This document shows positions 7,541 to 13,137 of a stretch of 13,137 nt of DNA, piece by piece (positions within the stretch are counted from its first letter, which is position 1; every line of letters begins with the position of its first letter). The stretch comes from JAQIBY01 sp964407055. Lineage in GTDB: Bacteria > Bacteroidota > Bacteroidia > Bacteroidales > ML635J-15. Position numbers and translations under genes: made by a program. The notes below the pieces were generated by a model. It did no database searches. It was not told the origin of the DNA and saw nothing but the letters and a program-made list of their open reading frames with translations. Location: assembly GCA_964407055.1 (NCBI GenBank), contig CAYOUD010000069.1, positions 1 through 13,137 on the forward strand. Direction: 5' to 3'.

Positions 7541-7548
7541 TACATTTG
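7541..7548 (+). promoter_or_regulatory. -7 promoter element of the full-length DUF1573 gene
   Basis: TACATTTG matches the Bacteroidota -7 consensus TAnnTTTG exactly. The position expected for the -33 TTG (7519-7521) reads TTT. The element lies 24 bases before the ATG at 7573 and overlaps an alternative upstream ATG at 7546, which argues against that earlier start. Confidence 0.6.
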
Positions 7549-7572
7549 TTTAATAATTTAAAAATCAAAGTC

Positions 7573-8682
7573 ATGAAACGAATTTTGAGTATAAGCCTTT
7601 CATTGTTCCTGATGATTAGTTTGGCTTCTAATGCACAACAAAAAGGAGCAACAGTATCATGGGATAAAACATCCCACGATTTTGGAACCTTTCAAGAAGA
7701 ATCCGGAAAACAAACAGCAACTTTTACCTTTAAGAACACGGGGAGTGAAAATTTGGTAATAACGAATGTTCGGTCATCATGTGGTTGTACGGCTCCTGAC
7801 TGGACTAGAACTCCTGTTAAACCTGGTGAAGAAGGATTTGTTAAAGCAATATATAACCCAAAGAATCGTCCGGGGAAATTTAATAAATCAATTACCGTTA
7901 CTACCAATGCGACACCTCCAACCACTATCTTACGTATTACCGGAAATGTGACTCCAAGAGAAAAAACCATTGAAGACAATTATCCAAAGGTGTTTGGAGA
8001 CTTGCGTCTGAAAACCTCTCATGTTGCATTTGTGAAAATTACAAATAATGAGTCTAAAACGGAAGAGCTTGAGGTTGTAAACATGAGTGAAAAACCCGTC
8101 ACAATTGACTTCCAAAATGTTCCTTCACATATTAAAATTGCGGCAAAACCAAAAACCTTGCAGGGAATGAAAGCCGGAGAAAAGCATGGAGAAAAAGGAG
8201 TGATTTTAATTACTTATAATGCTAAAGAGAAAAATGATTATGGTTTTGTTATTGACAGACTATATTTAGTAATGAATGGAGAAAAAGATCATCAAAATAG
8301 ATTATCTGTAAGTGCCACAATTGAAGAGGATTTTTCTCATTTAAGTCCTGAAGAGCTTGCAAATTCACCAAAAATTGAATTTGAAGATGTTAATTTTGAT
8401 TTTGGAACAATCAAACAAAAAGAAAAGGTGTCTCATAAATACTTGTTTAAAAATACCGGAAAATCTGATTTAGTTATTCGTAAAATTAAAGCCAGTTGTG
8501 GTTGTACTGCAACCAGCCCGGAAAAAGATGTGATTAAACCCGGTGAGTCAAGTCATATTAATGTTACGTTTAATTCTTCAGGAAAACGTGGAAAACAGCG
8601 CAAGACTATCACTATCATTACCAATGACCCAAAAGAATCAACTGTGCGCTTGACAATTAGCGGAAATGTTGAAATTGAATAA
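7573..8682 (+). CDS. Secreted protein with two DUF1573 domains
   Basis: The protein has 369 residues. MKRILSISLSLFLMISLASN is a Sec signal peptide cleaved before QQ. The first DUF1573 domain spans about 30-126 (SHDFGTF, FKNTGSE, SSCGCT at 68-73, KPGEEG). A middle Ig-like segment covers about 140-255, and a second DUF1573 domain spans about 268-367 (FDFGTI, FKNTGKSD, SCGCT at 308-312, KPGESS). The domain's function is not established; the CGC pairs may form disulfides or bind a metal, which is inference. There is no T9SS sorting domain and no lipobox, so a periplasmic location is likeliest. The ATG at 7573 is chosen over 7546 because it begins exactly at the signal peptide, matches the start of the paralogue at 6629, and the earlier ATG overlaps the promoter. 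The gene is monocistronic, ending at the terminator at 8700-8735. Confidence 0.9.
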   Translation: MKRILSISLSLFLMISLASNAQQKGATVSWDKTSHDFGTFQEESGKQTATFTFKNTGSENLVITNVRSSCGCTAPDWTRTPVKPGEEGFVKAIYNPKNRPGKFNKSITVTTNATPPTTILRITGNVTPREKTIEDNYPKVFGDLRLKTSHVAFVKITNNESKTEELEVVNMSEKPVTIDFQNVPSHIKIAAKPKTLQGMKAGEKHGEKGVILITYNAKEKNDYGFVIDRLYLVMNGEKDHQNRLSVSATIEEDFSHLSPEELANSPKIEFEDVNFDFGTIKQKEKVSHKYLFKNTGKSDLVIRKIKASCGCTATSPEKDVIKPGESSHINVTFNSSGKRGKQRKTITIITNDPKESTVRLTISGNVEIE

Positions 8683-8699
8683 AAGATTTAATTTTACAG

Positions 8700-8735
8700 A
8701 AAGACCTCTGGGAATCCTGGAGGTCTTTTTTTTTT
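8700..8735 (+). terminator. Rho-independent terminator after the DUF1573 gene
   Basis: Arms 8700-8712 and 8716-8728 pair almost continuously (nine Watson-Crick pairs at the base, two G-U pairs, then two G-C pairs) around a 3-base loop. A run of ten T residues (8726-8735) follows, overlapping the end of the stem. It lies 17 bases after the stop codon. Confidence 0.95.
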
Positions 8736-8788
8736 GCAGAATTATATTTTAATATTTTGTATCTTGCAGAAAACAAAAATGTTTATTT

Positions 8789-11551
8789 ATGAGAACATCT
8801 CTTATAATCACTTTTGGAATCTGTCTTGTTTTGTCCTTTAATCAAGCTTTATGGGCACAGCAAAAGCCACAGCAAGTTCCCGGAAAAATTGTCCTTAAGC
8901 TTTCAGATAGTCAGGTTAAATGTCAAGATATTGCCAAATATTTACCATCAAAATATGAAATTTTAAGCATTAATAAGGTTTTTCCTTTGGTTGAACAACC
9001 AAAAAAATCATCCATACATGGATATCAAACCGTTGATTTAACACGATATGTGGAAATACAATTAGCGTCAGAAAAACAGAAAATTGCATGCATTAAGGAT
9101 TTAAAAAAATCCAGCATTGTAGAATATGCCGAACCTCGATATATACCGAAATTATTATATGTTCCGGATGACCCAAATCATGAAAGCCAGTATTATCTTA
9201 ACACCATTCATGCCTACGATGCCTGGGATGTACATCAGTCTGACAGCAATATGATCATTGCAATTGTTGATACCGGAATTGACATGGATCATGAAGATCT
9301 AATTTATAATATTGCCTATAATTACGATGATCCAATTGATGGTATTGACAATGATAATGATGGCTATGTGGATAATTTTAGAGGATGGGATATGGGCGAT
9401 AATGACAATTTTCCCCAAAATGAAATGAATGAGCATGGTAGCCTATGTGCAGGGATGGCAGCTGCACATACTGATAATGGATTAGGAGTTGCCGGGGTGG
9501 GTTTCAAGTCTCGCATTCTTCCGCTGAAAGTTCAGGATGCTGATAGTTTGTTAACCCGTGCTTACGAAGGCATCGTTTATGCCGCTGACCAAGGTGCTCA
9601 GGTGATTAATTGTTCTTGGGGAAATACACATTATGCTCAGTTTGAGCAGGACATTGTTCAATATGCTGCGATTAATAAAGATGCACTTGTTGTGGCTGCA
9701 GCTGGAAATGATAATAATAGCGTGAATTTCTATCCAGCAAGTTATGACTTTGTCTTATCTGTTGGCGGAACGACCGGTAATGATGAAAAATGGACTCCCG
9801 AAAATGGAAATTCTAGTGGAGGATCGAGTTTTGGATATCATGTTGATTTATGTGCCCCCGGAATCCAAATTATGACAACATCTGATGGAAATGATTATCG
9901 AAATGCCTATGCTGGGACATCTTTTTCTGCCCCAATTGTTGCTGGAGCGGCTGGTGTTTTGCGCTCTAAACATCCCCAACTTTCAGCATTACAGAGTATT
10001 GAGCATTTGAAAAATACAGCAGATAATATTGATACTATTGCATACAATGAGCCTTGGCAGGGAATGCTCGGTACCGGAAGACTTAATATGTTTCGTGCAG
10101 TTTCAGAGGATTTTCAACCGGGATTAGTGTTTCAAAATATTCAAATATTTGACGACCGTGACAATCAGTATGAAAATACATCTATTGTTGAAATTCAGGC
10201 TTGGCTTTTTAATTATTTGCATGATGCGGATAATGTAGAAATTACGATTTCAATCAGTTCAGATAATGCAAGTGTGTTAACTCCCAATCTGGTTTTAGGG
10301 AGTATAGATAGCCTTTCATATATTACAATTCAAGATCCTGGAATTCAGATTGAATTAAATGAGCCAATAAATTTTGATGAAGTAGTGATTGTGAAACTTG
10401 AGATTACTGCTGATAATTTTTCAAGAATACAATATGTCGAATTTATTGTAAATCCATCTTTTGCAAACATTAGTAATGGAAGTTTATCTTTAAGTGTTCC
10501 TGCAAATGGAAGGCTTGGCTTTGCTGATAATCAGAGACAGGTTGGGAATGGGCTCAATTACAATGAATTCAGAGACTTGTTTTATGATGCAGCATGGGTT
10601 ATGGGAAATAGTACCGATGCGCTTGTAGATGCAGTTCGGGTAAATACTGAATTTGAAATGATGGAATCCTGTACTGTGGTGAATCATGAGTTTGCTGACG
10701 AAGCCGTTGCTTCAAAATTTCTAGCCTATGATATGGAGTCGGCGCTTAATCTTGAAGTCAATCAGCGGTTTTTCGCATGGTATGATTTGCCAAATTCATT
10801 TTTAATGGAGCTGGAATTAGTTAATCAGAATATTGTTGATTTACACGATTTTTATGCATCCCTCTTTACAGACTGGGATTTGTTTAAATACAACAGAAAC
10901 CGCATTTCATGGGATGAGACAAAACAAATTGCTTATGCGGAACACTCCGGAGATGTCAAACTGTATGCGGGTTATATTCTCTTGTCCGATCAAAATTCGA
11001 ATCATTATGCACTCGACCAATCGACATATTCTGATGGCTTGGTTGACATGACAAACGGACTGAATCAGGTGGAAAAGTTTTATTGTATGTCAAATACAAA
11101 TCATTTTACTGGGCAAACCGGATATGGGACTGATGTTGCACAAATGTTTGGTGTAGGACCCATGAATATTGATGCGCAGGACACTGTGCAAATTGCAATC
11201 GGCATGCTAGTCGCACAAAGTTTTTATGAGTTGCAAGTGGCTGCCGATAGTTTGCGGAATTATTATCTGAGCATGTATCCGAATGAATCTGGGGTTGAAA
11301 TAGATGATATTAGGGAGTTTTCTGTTTTTCCAAATCCCGCCAATGGAGAGTTGTTTTTAACGTTTTCTAACGCGGATTATGCAGATTTTGAAATTCGTAT
11401 TTTTGATGTGAATTCTCGTTTAGTGTATCAAAACATCCTTTCTACATCAAATAAAAGTATTGATCTGGACTTACCGGAAGGAATTTACTATCTGTCTGCA
11501 ATTGTTGAGCAGCGAGTTTACCAGAGAAAATTAATTATAATTGGGGATTAA
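8789..11551 (+). CDS. Subtilisin-family (S8) serine protease with T9SS type A sorting domain
   Basis: The protein has 920 residues and is a secreted endopeptidase. A signal peptide (1-23, cleaved before QQ) precedes a propeptide-like region (about 30-125, with PGKIVLKL and VEYAEP). The S8 catalytic domain spans about 130-435. It holds Asp161 in IVDTGID, His216 in NEHGSLCAG, the oxyanion Asn307 in AAAGNDNN and Ser378 in GTSFSAP. The Asp/Asn-rich stretch at about 183-201 (GIDNDNDGYVDNFRGWD) is a typical insertion of Bacteroidota S8 enzymes and may bind calcium. The usual HGT after the catalytic histidine is HGS here, a mild change. Residues about 440-840 are beta-rich accessory domains of unknown role. 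Residues about 844-920 (from FSVFPNPANG to the end KLIIIGD) are the sorting domain. It is probably transcribed alone, since a strong terminator lies 53 bases upstream of its start. A weak TATCTTGC at 8760-8767 could be its -7 element. The substrate is unknown. Confidence 0.95.
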   Translation: MRTSLIITFGICLVLSFNQALWAQQKPQQVPGKIVLKLSDSQVKCQDIAKYLPSKYEILSINKVFPLVEQPKKSSIHGYQTVDLTRYVEIQLASEKQKIACIKDLKKSSIVEYAEPRYIPKLLYVPDDPNHESQYYLNTIHAYDAWDVHQSDSNMIIAIVDTGIDMDHEDLIYNIAYNYDDPIDGIDNDNDGYVDNFRGWDMGDNDNFPQNEMNEHGSLCAGMAAAHTDNGLGVAGVGFKSRILPLKVQDADSLLTRAYEGIVYAADQGAQVINCSWGNTHYAQFEQDIVQYAAINKDALVVAAAGNDNNSVNFYPASYDFVLSVGGTTGNDEKWTPENGNSSGGSSFGYHVDLCAPGIQIMTTSDGNDYRNAYAGTSFSAPIVAGAAGVLRSKHPQLSALQSIEHLKNTADNIDTIAYNEPWQGMLGTGRLNMFRAVSEDFQPGLVFQNIQIFDDRDNQYENTSIVEIQAWLFNYLHDADNVEITISISSDNASVLTPNLVLGSIDSLSYITIQDPGIQIELNEPINFDEVVIVKLEITADNFSRIQYVEFIVNPSFANISNGSLSLSVPANGRLGFADNQRQVGNGLNYNEFRDLFYDAAWVMGNSTDALVDAVRVNTEFEMMESCTVVNHEFADEAVASKFLAYDMESALNLEVNQRFFAWYDLPNSFLMELELVNQNIVDLHDFYASLFTDWDLFKYNRNRISWDETKQIAYAEHSGDVKLYAGYILLSDQNSNHYALDQSTYSDGLVDMTNGLNQVEKFYCMSNTNHFTGQTGYGTDVAQMFGVGPMNIDAQDTVQIAIGMLVAQSFYELQVAADSLRNYYLSMYPNESGVEIDDIREFSVFPNPANGELFLTFSNADYADFEIRIFDVNSRLVYQNILSTSNKSIDLDLPEGIYYLSAIVEQRVYQRKLIIIGD

Positions 11552-11600
11552 AACGTGGGGACAGATTCTGTGTGTTCTGAAAATGCATGCTCTTTTATGC

Positions 11601-12299
11601 TTATATAGAAGCTAAATGTGGATTGATTTTTTTAAAGTTTTGAATCAAAAGCTCCGGTTTTTTCAAGCTTTTTATCATCCAATCCAATTTTAAATCTTGT
11701 TTTCTTTCAAATGGGAGATGCCAATCGATGTCCGATTGATGGAGATCCCAAATCAAGTGATGCATGCAAATTGCTGCCGACACGGAAATGTTAAAACTTT
11801 CCGTAAACCCATACATTGGAATTTTCATGAATTCATCAGCTTCCTGCATAACTTCTTGAGAAATTCCGGGGACTTCAGAGCCAAAAACCAGTGCAACTTT
11901 ACCTTTTGTTAAATCAAATTCCTCAAGATTGATATCGTCTTTATGTGGTGTTGTTGCAACTATTCGATAGCCTTCTCTTTTTAATTTTTTCAGTGCCGGA
12001 ATGGTGTTTTGTGCTTTTTGATCATGAAAATGCAGGTTGAGCCATTTGTCTGAGCCCATTGCAACATCAGGATTAATTTTGTAGTTGTGATAGTTCTCAA
12101 TGATGTGAACATCCTGAATTCCAAAACAATCGCAGGTCCTGAGTACTGCAGATGCATTTTGAGATTGATAAATGTCTTCCAGTACCACGATAAGATGCTC
12201 TGTTCTGTTTTTCAGAATTTCATCAAAACGTAAAATCCTTCTTTCTAGGAGAAATTGAGAAAGATATGTGATGAGTTGGTCTCTGTAAGATGCTTTCAT
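11601..12299 (-). CDS. trmH: tRNA (guanosine(18)-2'-O)-methyltransferase TrmH
   Basis: The protein has 232 residues, the usual size of TrmH. It is a cytoplasmic SPOUT-superfamily enzyme that transfers a methyl group from S-adenosylmethionine to the 2'-OH of G18 in the tRNA D-loop. The three SpoU motifs are present. Motif 1 runs VLEDIYQSQNASAVLRT, with Asn48 and the catalytic Arg54. Motif 2 is ALVFGSEVPGIS (about 136-147). Motif 3 is IPMYGFTESFNISVSAA (about 160-176), which lines the trefoil-knot cofactor pocket. N- and C-terminal helical extensions as in TrmH favour this over the rRNA methylase RlmB, which has a different N-terminal domain. The gene lies on the same strand as hup with a terminator hairpin only 12 bases before its ATG and no promoter of its own, so it is probably expressed by readthrough from hup. 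It converges on the protease gene, with 49 bases between the stops. Confidence 0.93.
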   Translation of the reverse strand: MKASYRDQLITYLSQFLLERRILRFDEILKNRTEHLIVVLEDIYQSQNASAVLRTCDCFGIQDVHIIENYHNYKINPDVAMGSDKWLNLHFHDQKAQNTIPALKKLKREGYRIVATTPHKDDINLEEFDLTKGKVALVFGSEVPGISQEVMQEADEFMKIPMYGFTESFNISVSAAICMHHLIWDLHQSDIDWHLPFERKQDLKLDWMIKSLKKPELLIQNFKKINPHLASI

Positions 12300-12311
12300 G
12301 TGTGTATAAAG

Positions 12312-12340
12312 AAAAAAAAGGAGCAGAACGCTCCTTTTTT
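12312..12340 (-). terminator. Terminator hairpin between hup and trmH
   Basis: Arms 12314-12324 and 12330-12340 pair perfectly over 11 bases (core GGAGC/GCTCC flanked by A-T pairs) around a 5-base loop. On the minus strand it ends in eight T residues. It lies 18 bases after the hup stop and just before the trmH ATG. Because the stem is A/T-flanked on both sides it may also act on transcripts from the opposite direction. Confidence 0.85.
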
Positions 12341-12358
12341 ACAATCTGTATTATCTAA

Positions 12359-12634
12359 TTATTTTACAGAGTCTTTCAATTCGCTACCAGCTGAGAATTT
12401 AACAACTTTTTTAGCTGGAATATTGATTACTTCGTTTGGTTTTTGTGGATTTCTACCTTTGCGGGCAGCTCTTTCATTAACTGAGAAAGAACCAAATCCT
12501 ACCAATGCTACACGGTCACCTTTTTTTAGTGAGTCAGTAGTTGCTCCGATAAATCCGTCGAGAGCTTTTTTTGCGTCTGCTTTAGTCAGACCAGCTTTTT
12601 CAGCCATTGCATCAACTAATTGTGCTTTGTTCAT
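12359..12634 (-). CDS. hup: HU-family DNA-binding protein
   Basis: The product is a 91-residue histone-like protein that binds and bends DNA as a dimer in the nucleoid. The length and start (MNKAQLVDAMAEKAGLTKAD) match bacterial HU. The HU/IHF signature lies at 46-64 (GFGSFSVNERAARKGRNPQ), and the beta-arm tip RNPQ includes Pro63, which intercalates between base pairs. The rest (IPAKKVVKFSAGSELKDSV) matches the HU C-terminus. Within the family it is closer to HU than to IHF-alpha or IHF-beta, although the exact paralogue name cannot be fixed. A strong consensus promoter lies about 44 bases upstream, fitting high expression, and a terminator follows. Confidence 0.96.
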   Translation of the reverse strand: MNKAQLVDAMAEKAGLTKADAKKALDGFIGATTDSLKKGDRVALVGFGSFSVNERAARKGRNPQKPNEVINIPAKKVVKFSAGSELKDSVK

Positions 12635-12677
12635 AATAATAAGGTTTTAAGGTTAAAACTTTTGTTACTTCTAACTG

Positions 12678-12707
12678 CAAATATATAGCATTGTTGGACT
12701 TTTCCAA
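12678..12707 (-). promoter_or_regulatory. Consensus Bacteroidota promoter of hup
   Basis: On the minus strand TTG (12707 to 12705) is followed after exactly 19 bases by TATATTTG (12685 to 12678). Both boxes and the spacing fit the TTG-N19-TAnnTTTG promoter read by the Bacteroidota housekeeping sigma factor. Transcription would start near 12671-12673, giving a leader of about 37 bases. Confidence 0.9.
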
Positions 12708-12915
12708 GTTTCTGACTAAAAAACTTGTATTTTGTTAATAAATAAGGGGTGATTGTTAATAAGCCTGCCTATATTAGAGGGTTTTAGCCGATTTACCACG
12801 ATTTTGTTAAGCATAAAGTATAATCATAAAACATAGTAGGCGATAAGAACAGCATGAAATATTTTACCATGTTTTAATATTGCTGCATTTTTTTTAATTA
12901 AATTGAAATTAATTT

Positions 12916-12944
12916 TTGTTTCTTTAAAAATGATATTATTTTTG
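12916..12944 (+). promoter_or_regulatory. Consensus promoter of the tRNA-Ser gene
   Basis: TTG at 12916-12918 is followed after 18 bases by TATTTTTG (12937-12944), an exact TAnnTTTG. Transcription would begin near 12950, about eight bases before the mature tRNA, a short leader as is usual for single tRNA genes. Confidence 0.88.
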
Positions 12945-12957
12945 CACTCCATTCTCA

Positions 12958-13044
12958 GGAGAGATGGCAGAGTGGTCGAATGCGGTGGTCTTGAAAACCA
13001 TTGACCGTGCGAGCGGTCCGGGGGTTCGAATCCCTCTCTCTCCG
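12958..13044 (+). tRNA. trnS: tRNA-Ser (anticodon UGA)
   Basis: The 87-base gene folds as a class II tRNA that decodes UCA and, by wobble, other UCN codons. The acceptor stem pairs 12958-12964 with 13037-13043, with discriminator G at 13044 as in serine tRNAs. The anticodon loop CTTGAAA (12990-12996) has TGA at 12992-12994. A long variable arm lies at about 13002-13019 (GACCGTGCGAGCGGTC hairpin). The T arm is GGGGG-TTCGAAT-CCCTC. The CCA end is not encoded (CAG follows), so it must be added by the nucleotidyltransferase. Confidence 0.97.
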
Positions 13045-13056
13045 CAGAAAAATAAG

Positions 13057-13081
13057 CCCTGACGTTAGTCAGGGTTTTTTT
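13057..13081 (+). terminator. Terminator of the tRNA-Ser transcript
   Basis: Arms CCCTGAC (13057-13063) and GTCAGGG (13068-13074) pair perfectly around a GTTA loop, and seven T residues follow (13075-13081). It starts 12 bases after the tRNA. Its T tract is also the outer part of the next inverted repeat. Confidence 0.93.
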
Positions 13082-13129
13082 GTATATGCCTGTGGAAAGC
13101 TTGCTTTCAAACAGGCATATACAAAAAAA
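13075..13129. repeat. 55-base near-perfect inverted repeat with nested hairpin
   Basis: Outer arms of 19 bases (13075-13093 and 13111-13129) are perfect reverse complements, running from the T7 tract through GTATATGCCTGT and back. Inside is a second dyad, GAAAGC (13095-13100) and GCTTTC (13103-13108), with two bases between. The whole can form one long hairpin or cruciform on either strand. It may be a bidirectional terminator shared with a minus-strand gene beyond the right edge, or a small palindromic mobile repeat. Confidence 0.85.
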
Positions 13130-13137
13130 CCATCGGG

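Larger units (their letters stand above)
7040..7572. other. Region between the DUF1573 paralogues: homologous stub plus decayed DNA
   Basis: Positions 7040-7079 still align with the downstream paralogue although they lie after the stop codon. From 7080 the similarity ends abruptly. Positions about 7107-7370 hold a minus-strand coding-like stretch (separate entry). An 82-codon plus-strand frame at 7177-7425 exists but looks like a shadow. Positions 7440-7572 are AT-rich and contain the promoter of the full-length DUF1573 gene. Confidence 0.55.
12635..12957. other. Divergent regulatory region between hup and tRNA-Ser
   Basis: About 320 bases hold the hup promoter near the left end and the tRNA promoter near the right end. 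Between them, about 12710-12910, the DNA is AT-rich. I find no ORF, no RNA gene and no clear operator or inverted repeat. Confidence 0.6.

Noticed and set aside
12255..12650. 131-codon plus-strand frame opposite hup
   Set aside because: It is the antisense shadow of a clear HU gene with a consensus promoter.

Overview
The window is AT-rich chromosomal DNA from a member of the Bacteroidota. Three lines of evidence agree. Three separate secreted proteins end in a type IX secretion system (T9SS) type A sorting domain, each with a PNP motif followed about 60 residues later by a basic C-terminus. Promoters fit the phylum-specific pattern TTG-N~19-TAnnTTTG. Start codons are not preceded by a clear Shine-Dalgarno sequence. 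No species can be named from the sequence alone.

Layout from left to right. Positions 1-567 are decayed DNA: a coding-like tail (74-187), a remnant of a T9SS sorting domain (188-286) and a GC-richer island. A two-gene minus-strand unit follows (5995 down to 623), closed by a strong hairpin terminator at 568-610. Its first gene encodes a 509-residue secreted repeat protein. Its second gene would encode a beta-helix protein of about 1270 residues, but it is split by a +1 frameshift at a C4 run near 4020-4026. The upstream piece holds the signal peptide and the downstream piece holds the sorting domain, so neither piece alone makes a complete T9SS cargo.

Positions 6065-6628 contain a broken IS5-type transposase and then the leader of a DUF1573 gene. 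Two DUF1573 genes lie in tandem. The first (6629-7039) is a duplicate that ends at a stop codon, although similarity to the second continues 40 bases past that stop. The second (7573-8682) is full length with two DUF1573 domains and is followed by a textbook terminator. A subtilisin-family (S8) protease carrying a T9SS sorting domain follows at 8789-11551.

The right end is housekeeping. It holds trmH (tRNA Gm18 methyltransferase) and an HU-family DNA-binding protein on the minus strand, separated by a terminator hairpin. A tRNA-Ser(UGA) is read the other way from its own consensus promoter. The tRNA terminator runs into a 55-base near-perfect inverted repeat at the window edge.

The exported proteins (repeat protein, beta-helix protein, DUF1573 proteins, protease) all carry Sec signal peptides. 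Those with sorting domains would be moved by T9SS to the cell surface or the medium. I see no defence system, CRISPR array, prophage or new multigene machine. The most informative features are the frameshifted surface protein, the truncated DUF1573 duplicate and the several scraps of decayed genes, which point to a locus shaped by duplication and insertion followed by decay.
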